Source: Vicia villosa
Taxonomy: Eukaryota; Streptophyta; Magnoliopsida; Fabales; Fabaceae
NCBI RefSeq assembly: GCF_029867415.1
Contig: NW_026705409.1
Coordinates: 310,001-374,000, forward strand
Direction of reading: 5' to 3'
Length of the DNA: 64,000 nt
Part shown: one piece after another, positions 1-17,269 of the stretch
Position numbering within the stretch: position 1 is the first letter of the stretch
How the letters are laid out: each line of letters begins with the position of its first letter
Notes under the pieces: model-generated
Databases searched by the model: none
Told to the model about the DNA's origin: nothing
What the model saw: the letters and a program-made list of their open reading frames with translations, nothing else
Program-made: the position numbers and the translations under genes

Positions 1-868
1 CATTAACTTAATTCAAAATACATGAGGGGTATAAATAGCCTATGGAATATTCCCTCCGTCTCACAATGAGTGACTCATTTGACCATTTTACATTGATTAA
101 TAAAAATGTATATATAAATGACAGACTAAATGCACAGAGCTTATTAAGTACTGATCACCATTATCATAAATGCAGAGGAATATATTGACTAGAGAGTGCT
201 GAAAGATGTATTGATTAGAGGGTACAATTGTAAAACAAGTCATTAATATTGCATAGAAAATTAAAAGGGTCATTTAATAAGGGACAATTTTTTACAAATG
301 GACAACTAATTGTGGAGCAGAGAGAGTACAATCAAATAAGGAAACTAATTAACCCCTAAAGATTTATGAGATTATAAATGGAAAACAAGTATCCCTATGA
401 TAAAGCTGTATCTTCCTTAATGGCTCAGCCTTGGCAGATCTGCAACCAACTAACCTAACAAAGGAATAGAGCTTTGCTGCCGCAAGTTGCACGATTTCTG
501 CCACTAGACCAAAGCACTCAGTGGGCGCACCACCTATTGCGGTCAGGCTCTGCGATGGCGCTACAGCGCACTATTAACATCACAGGCTAGAAGGAAAATG
601 AATTTCTGAAAACACTAGTTTTGTGGCTATAAATCAATATAGGCTGTGGTTTCATTTCAGAGCTGACTCTTCAAATATGTCAGCTGAAGTCTAACTTATA
701 ACTTAATATTTCAATTTTCAACATTAATTCCAATTTACTGAGAATCAACCATTATACATCTATACCTCTATAATTACTACCACTAATGGGATATATATCC
801 GGTCCAGCTACCATACCGTTTCTCCCAGCCAATTCAATATTACTCAGAAATAAGGGGGAATGCCTCAC
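1..868. other. Intronic sequence at left edge, no exon recognised
   Basis: This stretch follows the GT donor that ends the last visible exon of the NFRKB-like gene, so it is most simply intron. I see no continuation of that protein on the minus strand. Positions about 420-600 are GC-richer than the surroundings and resemble a degraded transposon piece; a similar style of sequence occurs inside KUP intron 1 near 36200-36350. No protein family was recognised. Confidence 0.4.
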
Positions 869-5571
<4,703 letters not shown>

Positions 5572-6720
5572 TATTGACACAAGGGAATAATGTTTCAACA
5601 GAACATTATATGAATATGAAGAAAAACAATATCTTCCTCATTTCTAACAAACATCTTTCATCCATATACAACCTGCAAAGCACAATGTCAATGATACATT
5701 AAATTTCAAGTCCAAGTATCAATGTACAGATAAGTTGAATATGATTATCACTTCACTAAAGGTTCAAAATGAATATTCTTTAACAAATAAAACAGCCTCA
5801 CGAAAGGTTCAATCAAGTCCATAACAGAGCTTACATCATACAACCGTAAACAACAACAAGCCAATAAATATAAGGCGTAACTTTGCGTGGTTAATCCAAA
5901 AGGAGACAAAACAACCCTTTTAGGGTTAAACAGTGCATGCACAAAATTCGTGAATGTCTCAAAACAGAGGTAATCAAATTCAGTGATCAATTACTTTTAA
6001 TATCACATAATAACCATGTAAGATAAAACCAAGATAACCAACATAAAAAAGTGGACAATTTAATCATACACGCAACTATAAAAAACAAGTTTTTACATCT
6101 ATAGCTACGTAAAGAATCGAGCATAAACTTCAAAACACTCCTTTTTATTCTCTCGTTTCGGCAGGACTCAAACACAAAAGAAATTAACAATTAACAACAG
6201 AAATACAATTACAATTCATTGACAATTTCAAGTCAAAACAGCGTTATTCAATAATTCAAAAAATCAAAAGAACTAAAATCAATGTTCACCGTAAGAAGAA
6301 AAAACAACTCAAAAACGAAAATTTACAATAAAAACATCAAAAATACAAAATTACGAGTTAGAGATTAAATTGTGAACAACCAAATTCAAGTAACCTTCTC
6401 TGAGGATTCGGAGCAGCGAAACCCTAAATTAAAAATAAATTAAAAATTACCTGTAAAACAGTTAATTCAGCGCGTTCGGAGTAAAATGAGAAGCTTAATC
6501 TGTGAAATTAATCGGAGTAAAAATTAATTTATAATTATTAATAAAAAAGAATTGGGATTATTGATTGAGAAAAGAAATTGAAATATAAAATTATGAATAA
6601 TACCTTGAAATGAAGAGTGCGATGATGATGATAATGCAATAAGAGAAAGCGTTGCGTTGAGAGAAAGAGAAGACACGAACACAGAATTGGCGGAGAGAGA
6701 GATGATGATGATGATGAGAA
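5572..6720 (-). promoter_or_regulatory. 5' UTR and leader introns of the NFRKB-like gene
   Basis: Upstream of the ATG, minus-strand splice signals suggest at least one leader intron: an acceptor-like CTTTGCAG near 5670 and donor-like CAG/GT at about 6449 or AAG/GT at about 6603. A short leader-like stretch with GGGTTTCGC near 6405-6430 would fit a 5' UTR exon. No long convincing coding frame lies here. The exact transcription start cannot be set without transcripts. Confidence 0.4.
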
Positions 6721-7107
6721 TTAATCGGACGACTGTGGTTTCTTCTTCAAACCGTTATTTTTGGTATCGGTCACAAAAACACTTCGGCTCGGCTTGGATT
6801 GGCTGGGTTGGCGGCTTCAACCTTCCGCACGTGTGTTGTGTTTGTTCAAGTGGTGAGGGATTATGTGGTTAACGTTATTTATGAGATGAATTTGATTTGA
6901 CGATTAGTTAATTAAATTATTATTTTATGAGACTTTGACATTTCAAGTCAACGTGTTCGGATCTAGCAAGGTGGGTGTAGTTGTAGTAGAAGTGGTTCAT
7001 GATATATCATAAGTTTTGGAGAATTCAAGATGCTTCACTCCAAGTTATATATGACACTCCTCATTTTTTTTAATTCCGTAAATTTTTAAAGGAAAAGTAC
7101 AATCTAT
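6721..7107. other. Intergenic region, nothing recognised
   Basis: Sequence between the presumed start of the NFRKB-like transcript and the fold-back element. It has moderate base composition and no coding or RNA gene that I can support. Confidence 0.5.
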
Positions 7108-7113
7108 CATATA

Positions 7114-8776
7114 AGAAAATTTGAATTTTTTCCTCCAATGCCACAGCCATGAAAACAATTTCCCTCAATGCCACAGTTTAGAAAAAAATTTCCAATATGC
7201 CACAGAATTGAATAATGTCGCCAAATGGTGTGGCGTAAGGCTTTTTTTTTTTTCTTCTATTTAAATGATATTTGATTAATATATTTATATCTTATAAATT
7301 TAATAAATATTTTTAATTGACTACAAATTAGTTTTAATTAATTTTAAATAATAATAAAATAAAATAATTTTTTTAAAATTTAATATAAATAATAAAAACA
7401 AAATATTAATTTTTTAAAAAAATTATTAAACATGGTATTAATACAATTTAATATTTGTAGCAGACAACAATGCGTAACTAGTTAGAAGGACATGCAACCA
7501 GTGTTTTAAAAATTGGGCCAGATCGGTCGGTCGGACCGGTCAGATCTGGAACTGGAGGAGTCATCGGTCTAGTCTGATTGTTGGATCAGGTATGCTATTG
7601 AACCGGCCAAAACCACTCAAAACTGGAAAAACCGGTGAACCGACGATTTTAGAAAACCGGTGGTTCAAATGCATGCTTTTTTTTCCGTACAAAGCGACGT
7701 CGTTTTCATGTTTTTTTTTTAAAAAATATATATAATTAAAATATAATTAGACTTTTATTCAAACCTTATTTGAAACAAATTTTTTTCTGTTTGTAATAAA
7801 ACCTGATTTAAAAATTATTTATATTTTATATTATTTTATTGTGAGTAATGATTATATTTTGAATTTGAATGTAAAGAATAAATATATGAAATTATGATAT
7901 TTTAAGATTTTAAAATTTTGTAGGTGTTGTGATATTTTTTAGAGACTAAGTCACCCGGTTCGATCGATTTAATAAATATATAGTATTGTATAGAGACCGA
8001 TTTATTTAACCGAGTTATTCGGTTTAATCCGATTTATTCATGCGGTTCTACCACTGACCCAGTGGTTCAACCAATGAACCAGTGACTCAGTACCCTCACC
8101 GGTTTGATGTCCGGTTTGGTTTTTAAAAAACTGCCTGCTGCATTTGGCCGATGCGAATATTTTTAGTGCATCTACATTTTCCTTGACATATTCCACATCG
8201 TCTTTTTATTTTCTCAAAGGTGTCTATTTTAGCCCTAATACGAACAGAGCTTCACCGATATTCCTAAAGAAGATCCCCCGAACAACACTCGCATTAGGAC
8301 TTAAATGGACACAGTTGAAAAAATAAAAAGACGTTGTGGAATCTGTCAAGAAAAATATATACGCAAAAAATGTCCGCATCGACCAAATACTGCAGAACCT
8401 CTAACTAGTTACGCATTGTTGTCTACTACAAATATTAAGTTGTATTAATATTATGTATAATAATATATTTTTTTTAAATTAGTATTTTGTTTTTTATTAT
8501 TTATATTATATTTTTAAAAAATTATTTTATTTTTTATTATTTAAAACTAATTAAAACTAATTTGTAATAATTAAAAATATTTATTAGATTTATAAGTTAT
8601 AAATATATTAATAAAAAAGTATTTAAATAAAAAAAACAAAAAAAAAGGTTTACGCCACTCCATTTGGCGACATGATTCCATTCCGTGGCATACTGGGAAT
8701 TATTTTCCAAACTGTGGCATTGAGGAAAATTATTTTCATGGCTGTGGCATTACAGGAAAAAATTCAGAAAATTTAT
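7114..8776. mobile_element. Fold-back / long-TIR DNA transposon (non-autonomous)
   Basis: The left arm, about 7114-7494 continuing at 8133-8230, is the inverted complement of the right arm, about 8310-8776. Both ends carry the word ATGCCACAG repeated at short intervals, and both arms contain GTCGCCAAATGG-like and GCGTAACTAGTTAGA-like blocks. The arms diverge only modestly. No transposase is present. The left arm is split by a second element at about 7499-8132. The design (very long inverted arms with short repeated subterminal words) resembles Mutator-like or fold-back elements; the superfamily is uncertain because I see no clear target duplication. Confidence 0.8.
7499..8132. mobile_element. 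MITE nested in the fold-back element
   Basis: A roughly 630-bp insert separates two halves of the left arm, and the right arm lacks it. Its ends are imperfect inverted repeats: GTTTTAAAAATTGG plus GGTCGGTCGGACCGG words at the left, and the CCGGTTTGG plus TTTTTAAAAAAC type at the right. This end structure resembles hAT-like MITEs. An 8-bp target duplication is not clear. Confidence 0.6.
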
Positions 8777-8782
8777 TGTTCT

Positions 8783-9765
8783 AAAAAAGGTATTAATGCC
8801 CTTATTTCTTCTAAGTTTGACAAGTGGATGTCTTCTCCATCTAGATTTCAATTGTTTTGTTCTATACTCATTTCTTATTGTTTTACTTCTAAACTTTTGA
8901 TCAACTCATAAAATGACTTTTTGGTTTTGGTCTTGGTAACCACATCTTTTTTTCCAACTTCACACTCTTCCTTTCAAACCACTACTTTCTTGGTTAAAAT
9001 TTCTACTTCTATTTTTGATTTTGGAGAATAAAGTTAGATTTCCTCTTTTTATTGTAGGTGTATATAAAACGTAGATCTCCTCTTTTCTTTTAATTTTGGA
9101 GCATAAAGTTATATTTCTATTATCTTGCTTATTGGCTCTAAAATTATATTATATTCATATTAATTAATTAATCTATGTATTAATCATATAATATTTTTTT
9201 GTGATAATGAAAGACATTATGAGTTGGATTAGTCATTAATATAAAATATTATTTTTCTTACACCATTAAATATTTAAATATTATTATTTTTTCATAATAT
9301 TTTTTATTAAGTTTTTTTAATTACAACATTTTACGATAAGAAAGTATTTTATTATGTTTTTTAATGGTGAAATTTGATAATATGATGGTTAAGAAAGTAT
9401 AGGGCGGCGGGTTAGAAAATAGTGGGTTTGTGTGTGTGAGAGAAGTTTGTAAAATAAACTTTTTTATCACACAAAACATGTATGATACATTAGTTCTAAT
9501 GTAGTAAAAATAACAAAATAATATTTATATACGGGCAAAAATACATTATTATTTAAAATATTTTTTTATACGACAACAACTTTATTATTGATTCAAATAT
9601 TTTTATAAATAATGTCAAAACAAAAGTAATATTTATAAACGGGGAAAAATATATTGTTTATTAAAATATTTTCATATACAAAAATATATTATTGTTATAA
9701 GCGATTATAACTTTACTATTGATTCAAATATTGAATAATTTTTCACACTTAAAAACATTTATCTT
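8783..9765. other. AT-rich intergenic region with a short duplicated segment
   Basis: No gene recognised. Positions about 9520-9730 contain two diverged direct copies of roughly 110 bp, both ending in the word ATTGATTCAAATATT. The 5' end of the Helitron that terminates at 10924 may lie in or before this stretch, but I cannot place it. Confidence 0.45.
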
Positions 9766-10835
9766 TGCATATTAACGGAAACCTGAAATTACTGATCACA
9801 ATATTGCATATTAACGGGAATCTGAAGTTATTGATTATTTGTTTTGAATATTAACGGAAATATTAAGTTACTGATCACAATATTGAATATTAACGGGAAC
9901 CTGAAATTACTGATTAAAATATTGAATATTAACGGGAACATGAAGTTACTGATCAAAATAGTGAATATTAACAGAAACATGAAGTTACAAATCACAATAT
10001 TGTATATTAACGGGAACCTGAAATTACTGGTCACAATATTTGCATATTAACGGGAACATGAAGTTACTGATTAAAATATTGAATATTAACGGAAACATGA
10101 AGTTACTGATCAAATAGTGAATATTAACGGGAACATAAAGTTACTGATCACAATATTACATATTAACGGGAACATGAAGTTACTGAATATTTGTATCGAA
10201 TATTAACGGGAACATGAAGTTACTGATTAAAATATTGAATATTAACGGAAACATGAAGTTACTGATCAAATAGTGAATATTAACGGGGACATGAAGTTAC
10301 TGATCACAATATTACATATTAACGGGAACATGAAGTTACTGAATACTTGTATTGAATATTAACGGGAACATGAAGTTACTGATCACAATATTGAATATTA
10401 ATGGGAATCTGGAGTTACTGATTAAAATATTGAATATTAAAGGGAACATTAAGTTACTGGTCAAAATAGTGAATATTAACGGTAACATGATGTTACTGAT
10501 CACAATATTGAATATTAACGGGAACCTGAAGTTACTGATTAAATATTGAATATTGACTGGAACATGAAGTTACTAATCACACAATATTGAATATTAACGG
10601 GAACCTAAAGTTACTGATCACACAATATTGAATATTAACGGGAACCTGAAGTTACTGATTCAACTATTGAATATTAACGGGAACATGAAGTTACTGATCA
10701 CAATATTTAATATTAACGGGAACCTGAACTTACTGATCACAATATTGAATATTAACGGGAACATGAAGATATTTATCAAAATATTGAATGTTAACAGTAA
10801 CATGAAATTACTGATCAAAATGTTAATTACTTTTC
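9766..10835 (+). repeat. 39-bp minisatellite array
   Basis: About 27 tandem copies of a unit containing GAATATTAACGGGAAC, then CTGAA or ATGAA, then GTTACTGATCA. The common period is 39 bp, a multiple of three, so long open frames appear on both strands without being genes. A few units are shortened or lengthened by one to a few bases. The array lies immediately upstream of a Helitron 3' end. Confidence 0.95.
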
Positions 10836-10891
10836 ATATACATTTTTTCTATTAAAAAATGTACATCTAAAACAATTGTGTGTCCCGTACT

Positions 10892-10924
10892 AGAACCCGT
10901 GCGAACGCACGAGTTTGTTACTAG
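10892..10924 (+). mobile_element. Helitron 3' terminus
   Basis: The sequence has a hairpin (CCGTGCG, loop, CGCACG) followed about 11 bases later by CTAG and then T. This is the classical Helitron 3' end: a hairpin just before CTRR, inserted at A/T. The 39-bp array just upstream is therefore probably inside the element. The 5' TC end was not identified. Confidence 0.7.
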
Positions 10925-11212
10925 TTTTTTAATCAAATTTCAAGTAGTTTAAAACAAATTTTTGGTGTCTTATAAAAAATTTTGGAAATTTTAAAATTTA
11001 TCAGTCCGTATAAAAAATTTAGTGGATAACTGAAATTTTCGGTAGTGTGTTTTGTCAAATTTTTTGGACGTCTAGGATTTTGTTGACAGTTTTGTAGGGT
11101 TATGATTTCACTGACAATTTTGCGTGGTCTAGAATAAATCCAAGATTTTATAAATAGGGGCATATGTATAGAGAAAGACATCTAAAAAATATGTCTCTTC
11201 CGTAATTTCTGA

Positions 11213-11559
11213 TTAAGACAGAAGTGTATTTCAATGGAAACAATCCTTCTGTTAAATTCAAGCTTCCGGATGGCGCCTCATCTCTCACCAACTAAACAGA
11301 TAAGTTGAACGAATTGTTGTCAGATACCGAGAACATGAGGGTGAGAAAGATCGAGTTTCGTGAAGGTTGGGTTGATAGTAATGGAAGTGTGAAATATAAC
11401 CTGATTGAGTTGAAGACTGGTGAAGACGTGACTGTCATGTGGAAATCATTTCGTCGTACAATAACTAAGAGGTTGATCGAGTTTGATGCCCATATTTCGA
11501 GATCAATTGATGACATAATCAAGATGTTGAAACGTCCAGAATCATCTGGTAGTAACTAG
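11213..11559 (+). pseudogene. MULE / plant-mobile-domain element N-terminal fragment
   Basis: The plus strand reads a protein of the type VYFNGN...FKLPDGASSLTN, an in-frame stop near 11294, then LNELLSDTENMRVRKIEFREG and ending ISRSIDDIIKMLKRPESSGSN with a stop at 11557-11559. This small leading domain is familiar from legume Mutator-like or plant-mobile-domain elements (recalled). The premature stop and the lack of a transposase make it a relic. Confidence 0.5.
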
Positions 11560-11839
11560 GTTATCATGCTTAGTTATTTTTATTTTATGATTGTTGTATT
11601 GTATTGTCTTGTGTTATGTTTATCTTCTAATCGAAATATGTAATCGATAAAATATTATGCAATAAAAGTATTATGATGTGAGAAGTAGTCTGAGTCACAT
11701 ATTATATAAAATATACAACAATAAAGTCAAAAAATCTAAATAGCCCCCCACGGGCTATGTGTGCAACCCGTGCTAATCTTGTGAAAACCTCATTGTCCGG
11801 GTTTATCAAACCCATGAGGTTATCCTAATAATAGTGATC

Positions 11840-12789
11840 ATCTAGAGACGCTCCTGATCATCTGAGTCTGGTGGAAGTGGTGGTGGAGGCATGTCTTCAG
11901 TCGGTATCTCAGGATCAGAAACCTAAGCAACAGAAGACCTTATAACACCGGAAGACCCTGCATCACATGGTATGAGGCGAGGATGTGATATAGTGAGATA
12001 CCACTCCAAATAATCATCCTCACACTACAAAGGGTGTAATAGCCTGGGCCCCTTGCAAGACGCTCCCGACACTATCACCTCACAGTCTTCTTTACCCCTC
12101 TCTAATAAAGTTTTTGTCTTTCGTGGGAATCGAACTCTGTACCCTGGGGTTCAAGTAGATGTTCATTCCATTCCCCCTACCAACTGTAATCTTTCAATAT
12201 ATCACTGAATCATAATAAATATTTTTACAAATAAAAAATATAACATATATACCTCTCTCTATCATACTTTGTATGCGATATGGGAAGCATAACTTGTGAG
12301 CACGTATTGGTCATTAGGCCCTCTCGGGAAGGCTTCATCTGTATGAACAGATGCCTCCATAGAAGCACGAGTCGTGGCCTCTGTCTATGTAGGAGTAGCA
12401 TCCTCATCAGTAGCATGTACCTCTTCATAAGTAGCAGCTACCTCCACAACAACAACATGAACCATCTTAGCTTCAACTGGTATCTCAACCTCAACAAGTT
12501 CCTCCACTAGAACAGGCTTCTCCAGAGCAACTGGAACCTCCTTAACCTCCACATGAACACGCTCATCCACAACAACTGAAACCTGATCAACCTCCACAGG
12601 AGCATGCTCCTCCACAACAGCAAAAACTCTAGTAAATCGGTGTCGGTGAGCGCAGAACTGCCCATGACCTTGTGCCTGCTTAGCCGTCTGTTTCCAGTGA
12701 GAACCGGTCGGAGCATATTGTTTAGTCCGTAGCTGAGAAACATTTGCCTTAGCAGCTCTAGCAGAATTTGTCGCTTTATTAGTGATCAT
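11840..12789 (-). pseudogene. Relic ORF of a plant-mobile-domain type element (minus strand)
   Basis: An open frame at 12789-12385 starts MITNKATNSARAAKANVSQ, has a basic QLRTKQYAPTGS segment, then a long Val/Glu-rich low-complexity tract. Proline-rich reading near 11850-11930 resembles the C-terminal tail of the proteins annotated as serine/threonine phosphatase 7 long-form homologs, which are transposon-derived. The order suggests both ends of a degraded element with the core lost. The family call is tentative. Confidence 0.4.
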
Positions 12790-12839
12790 GCCAGCAATGG
12801 TGTTGTCCTTTCATGTTGTCCTCACTGAAAAGAAAGGAA

Positions 12840-13160
12840 AAAACAAAAAAAAATGGTATGGAAGATATTACCGGAAATTTCAACATTTTCCGAAATATTT
12901 ATAAAAAAAATTGAACTACCGAAAATTTCATAATTTTTGGTAAAATCTACCCGAATTTTTTGAAAATTCAAAAATTTCTGGGAAATTATTTCGGAAATTT
13001 CGAAATTTTCGGTATCACCCAATTTTTTTCCAAAGAATTCCCGGTATGATTGAGAAATTTTCGATATGGCACTAACTATTTGCAAAAAAAACTGATATTA
13101 TTAGGAAATTTTCTGTATCACCTTGGAAGTTTCAAAATTTTCTTTTTCTAACTGCAAATT
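12840..13160. repeat. Degenerate GAAATTTTC-type repeat
   Basis: Many imperfect copies of a word like CCGGAAATTTC and its complement lie within 300 bp, giving local dyad symmetry. I see no gene. Confidence 0.45.
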
Positions 13161-13972
13161 TGTGAAATTATAGAAAATTTGAATAACGTTATATTTGACT
13201 TTTCATTTGTTTTGAGAGGTGTCATATATAATTTAGGGGTGGCATGTAGAATCCACTAGATTTTGATGATATTGTTCCAAACATAACTGGCCCATGATAC
13301 AACAATGTGTCATCCATGTTTATTATTATCAATTCTCGCTTATTACATTTTTATATATATTAAAAAATATATAATCATTAAGAAATACATATGATTTTCT
13401 TATAAAAATGTATTTTATTTATAATATAAATAAAATAAATTTTAAACATTAATTATGATAACTATTTATGGGTATAATAAAAAATATTAAATAATTAATT
13501 GATATTGTAAAATAACTTATAATTTTACCTATAAAAAATTTCAAAATAATTTATAATAAAATATGAAAGTAATAATAACTTGATTTGAGTAAATGTTTGT
13601 ATATAATTTTTTAAAATTTATGTTAGTTTTATTTATTATAATAGGAGGAAAGTAAATCTTTGAAATGAAAAATTGGTATGGAGCAACATTCTAAGAAGAT
13701 GACACGTGTGAGAATTAGATAAATGAGAAATAGCGTGAAGGAGATGAGAAAATCTAAACATCATGTACCTTTAGTAGTATGAAAAATCACACATTAATTG
13801 CGTATTAGATGAGCAAATTTGAATTAAGTACGCCATGTCACTTTGGCTAATAGAACTAATGATTGAATATAAATATCATAAATTTGAATCTTTCAGCGTC
13901 ACTTGGCAGACGGCTCCACAAGCAACCTTACTTGGACATACAAATGTGAATAGTAGCACCAAAATCTACCCA
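13161..13972. other. AT-rich intergenic region, nothing recognised
   Basis: Very AT-rich sequence without coding frames or repeats I can name. Confidence 0.5.
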
Positions 13973-14560
13973 CTAAGTATCCATGGATTTAGAAACTAAA
14001 TTAATTTTAGAACAAACAAAAGTGAGAAAAATATTAGTCTTTTCACGCCATGTGGCACACTTACATTCCTTCTTTGTGTGTCTAACCTTCTTGAAAAGGA
14101 ACCAAGTGGACTCCTTATGTTGTTCATTTTCCTTCTTATTTTGAGAAAAACTTCTTGCATGCTTCTTCCTTTTATTTTGAGAGCTAGTAGGCAAGTGAGA
14201 ACTTCAGTCTTCTCTCTCATTAGCATTTCTTTCTCCTGCACATAGTGAGACATAAGTCGATTGGGAGACCATTTATTCTTATGAGTATTGTAACTCCCTT
14301 TAAATTGCCCAAAGTGTGTTGTAAGAGAGATCAAAACCAATTGCACAATAAAATCATCATGAAGTTCTAACTTTAGTGCATTCTCTTTAGGGACCTCCTT
14401 AGTAATGCTTCATCAAACAACTTCAAAAACTTACAATCTTTAAGAATCTTCTCTTCCAAGTGATAGAAATTAAGGTTCCTTTTTCTTGCATAATCTCAGT
14501 TGAATTGATTCTCTTGCTCTTGAGATGAAAAGAACTCTGAGAAGTAAGTTGTTGATGAAG
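13973..14560 (-). pseudogene. Ty1/Copia gag fragment
   Basis: The minus strand reads SLTTHFGQFKGSYN, KWSPNRLMSHYVQEKE and then a zinc-knuckle-like segment CKK/VRHTKKECK. These are hallmarks of the Copia gag UBN2-type domain followed by the CCHC knuckle. The reading is spread over two overlapping frames (14346-13996 and 14194-13973), so at least one frameshift is present. Protease, integrase and reverse transcriptase are absent. The A-T palindrome repeats just to the right suit the 5' side of the same element. Confidence 0.65.
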
Positions 14561-14699
14561 AACTTCCAAATGTACGCATCCTTCTTGAGGCCGCGATGAT
14601 GATGGAGATTACAACAATATTTGCAAAAGAACACAAAGCAAACACGAGAAGAAAAAAGGAGAGGGTTAGTGCCTTTTATAGGCTGCCTCTAATCAATTA

Positions 14700-14930
14700 T
14701 TTGCCTTGAAAATCTATTAGATAAAAATGTGATATTATCTTATGATTTGATTACTGGAAACACACGATTTCATATGGAATAATCGATTATATCTTTAGGG
14801 TAAATCGATTATGAGGAGTGAAAAGTTGAAATTAAAATATCCTATAATCGATTATACCAAGGTCTAATCGATTATTTTGACTGATTTCAGCTCCTTTTTC
14901 TTCTTTTGGGCTTTGGCAAGAATTTGCGCT
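14700..14930. repeat. Retroelement leader with TAATCGATTA palindromes
   Basis: Four or more copies of the palindrome ATCGATTA occur at 14785-14875. Such repeats are usual in the leader or LTR-adjacent part of legume Copia elements, matching the gag relic on its left (minus strand). Confidence 0.4.
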
Positions 14931-14940
14931 TGATGATTGT

Positions 14941-15930
14941 TGTAACACCCTGTTCTCGACTGGACAAATAATTCAATCAATTCAGATAATTTTCACCCGA
15001 GGGTGTCACACATTCTCAAATAAAACACATGTTATTGAATTAAATATTTTGCAGCAGAAATTATTTTTTTTGCAGCATCATCACATAGTCTCATACATTG
15101 AATTTACTCAAAATAACATGAGTTTCATGACCAACAAATCACTAGTCATCCAAACAAGAAATAACGTCCCATCCCCTGTGTTAGAATACTAGAGTGACAC
15201 AAAGGGTACTAAAAATAGAATGGAAATAAAGAAGAAGGTAGTGACCAGCATTCCTCAACTCAATAGCACTACGTGCTACCTGAATCTGCAACATAGCATA
15301 AAGCCACACCCAAAACAGAAAATAGGTGAGAATAAAGGTTATAAATATTAACGATAAAAATTAACAGCAGGATGGTAAACAAAATAATAACAAAGATCAT
15401 TCTCACAAAACAACAACCAAAAATTAATTTATAACGCAATACAAAATACATAAACTTCTCCTTGAATATAAATGTGGCATCAGGTTTTTGGGCATCAAAG
15501 GTGTATTATTGATTTATCTCCGTCTTTATTTCCTCTATGAACCGTGCCCCTCTCTAGACATGAGATTGTCATGGTTCCTCTTTGAACCTACCTCATTGGA
15601 ACGAAGTCTTGCCTAACTCCAATATTTATATGCATGCATGAGTATGTAGAGAAAACAAACATGCAACTCAAACAATCATCAAAATTCTTCTAAAAAATCA
15701 TACTCAAAATCGGTTCCACTCTTGAACCATAATTTTGCCAATAACAGGCATCCCTATAATTCCACTAAATTACTCGACTGAAAATTATAATATACTTATA
15801 TAATTTTCTCAACATAATCAACCACATAGTAATTTCACTGCTAGATGTTATGAATGAAAACTTTGGGAGATATAAGGGCAGCTAGGGTTTCACAAACTGA
15901 ATTTGGCCAAACATCAAATATTTCAACACA
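14941..15930. repeat. LTR-like retroelement remnant
   Basis: The segment begins TGTAACACCC and a matching GGGTGTCACA lies at about 15000-15010, wording typical of Gypsy chromovirus LTR ends. The following 900 bp hold no convincing gene. Confidence 0.35.
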
Positions 15931-15984
15931 AGGGTTCTATTTATAGAATTACTTGTGTGGGTTGCAAGCTAAACAAGCCCATTA

Positions 15985-16165
15985 GGCACGTTGTACCTTA
16001 CGTTGTACTATATTTCACTTAAATGCATTGTATTTTGTGGTGTTTGGTATTTTACTTAAGTACAATGTACATTACAATGTTCCTTATTTCACTTAAGTAC
16101 ATTGTACCTTACGGTGTTCCACATTGCACTTAAGTACATGGTACCTCATGATGTACCTTATTTCT
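15985..16165. repeat. Tandem CTTAAGTACATTGTACCT repeat
   Basis: About five imperfect copies, spaced about 35-55 bp, of a unit containing CACTTAAGTACATTGTACC. The unit includes the near-palindrome GTACATTGTAC. Confidence 0.7.
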
Positions 16166-16928
16166 CTAATTATATGTATTGCAAGACTATATAATCGAAT
16201 AAGCTTCACTTATTTAGTTTCTCTCATCAATTTTTCCTTATGTGAATGATCTAATAGATTCTCGCAACATTGGCAATTATATCAAAGCAAACATTTAATA
16301 TAACACACCACTGCTATTTAAGTAACGAAAAATGCCATGTGATTTAACAAAATATTTTCGTGATAATGTTTATGTGTATAATTATCCTTTTTACTTCATT
16401 TCTATATTGAATATAAGACATAGATCGTGCCACCCTTGTCTAGTTCAATATTTGAGCCCTTAGACATTTATCCTATTATATAGGATGTGCATATTCCATA
16501 TAGACCGCTCATGTCCCTCAACATGATTTGTGGATTACATATGAACCATCTTTATGGTCATTATGTTACAAATAATATTTTATTTAGGAATAAAGTACTC
16601 CGCACCATATGTAGAGTCCATAATAGTTCCAAGTCGAAGGGTGATATAAACCACTATCACCTTGAGAATAACTTATAATACTTGTATAACATTTTATGTA
16701 ATATTCTTATGGTGGTTTAATCCAGTATAAATACTTATAATATTTATACCTATGTAAAGACTTGATAACTCTTGATCCACGATCTATTAGATGTAATCAT
16801 CAGTCTATCCATATAATAGTCTCAATGTTTAATGGTATCCCAATTCATAATAAAACTTGACTATATATACTTTAAGAATATTTTCCTTATGCTTAATGGG
16901 GTCTCCCGTTTAAGTCACACTTAATACT
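16166..16928. repeat. LTR-retrotransposon-like sequence, family not certain
   Basis: Sequence of the general character of a long plant LTR; no protein frame beyond a 63-codon open stretch. Nothing else supportable. Confidence 0.3.
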
Positions 16929-17215
16929 TCATAAAAAATACTATGTTCTGGGCCGACCGAAGGTCCAAATAGCCAAGGCCCAAATCAACTCAAATCCATT
17001 CCACATGAACCAATGTATAAAAGTCATCTCACACCTGATCTCTAATTTTCACTGCATTCACCTTGGATCTTGAAATGACTTGGGCGTTAGAGTGTCAACC
17101 TTGCAGGTCCACCTCCGCACTACCGTATCGAAGATCAGCACCATAAGTTCATGATTCTTCACAACCTACTTCAACTATTTATGGTTTCAGAACGGGATAA
17201 ACCATTTATTCTAGG
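16929..17215 (+). repeat. Gypsy-type LTR fragment with TATA box
   Basis: Contains a TATA-like TATAAAAG at about 17015, a downstream start-region style sequence and the words TTGCAGGT and CACCTCCGC. The same arrangement occurs near 29490-29620 at the end of the Tat-type Gypsy. It is read as an LTR U3/R fragment. Confidence 0.45.
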
Positions 17216-17269
17216 GAGTTTATTACTTTGGGAAAACAAACATAATAAAGAAATATCTTATTATTAACT

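Noticed and set aside
9001..9200. Possible 5' end of the Helitron that ends at 10924
   Set aside because: Several A-TCTA starts occur in this AT-rich stretch, but none has a distinctive match to the 5' end of the other Helitron.
9766..10835. CRISPR-like array
   Set aside because: Units are contiguous with no unique spacers, and the host is a plant.
9828..10855. Repetitive proteins on both strands of the 39-bp array
   Set aside because: The unit length is a multiple of three and lacks stops, so open frames arise automatically. There is no start context, no unique domain, and frame breaks wherever a unit changes length.
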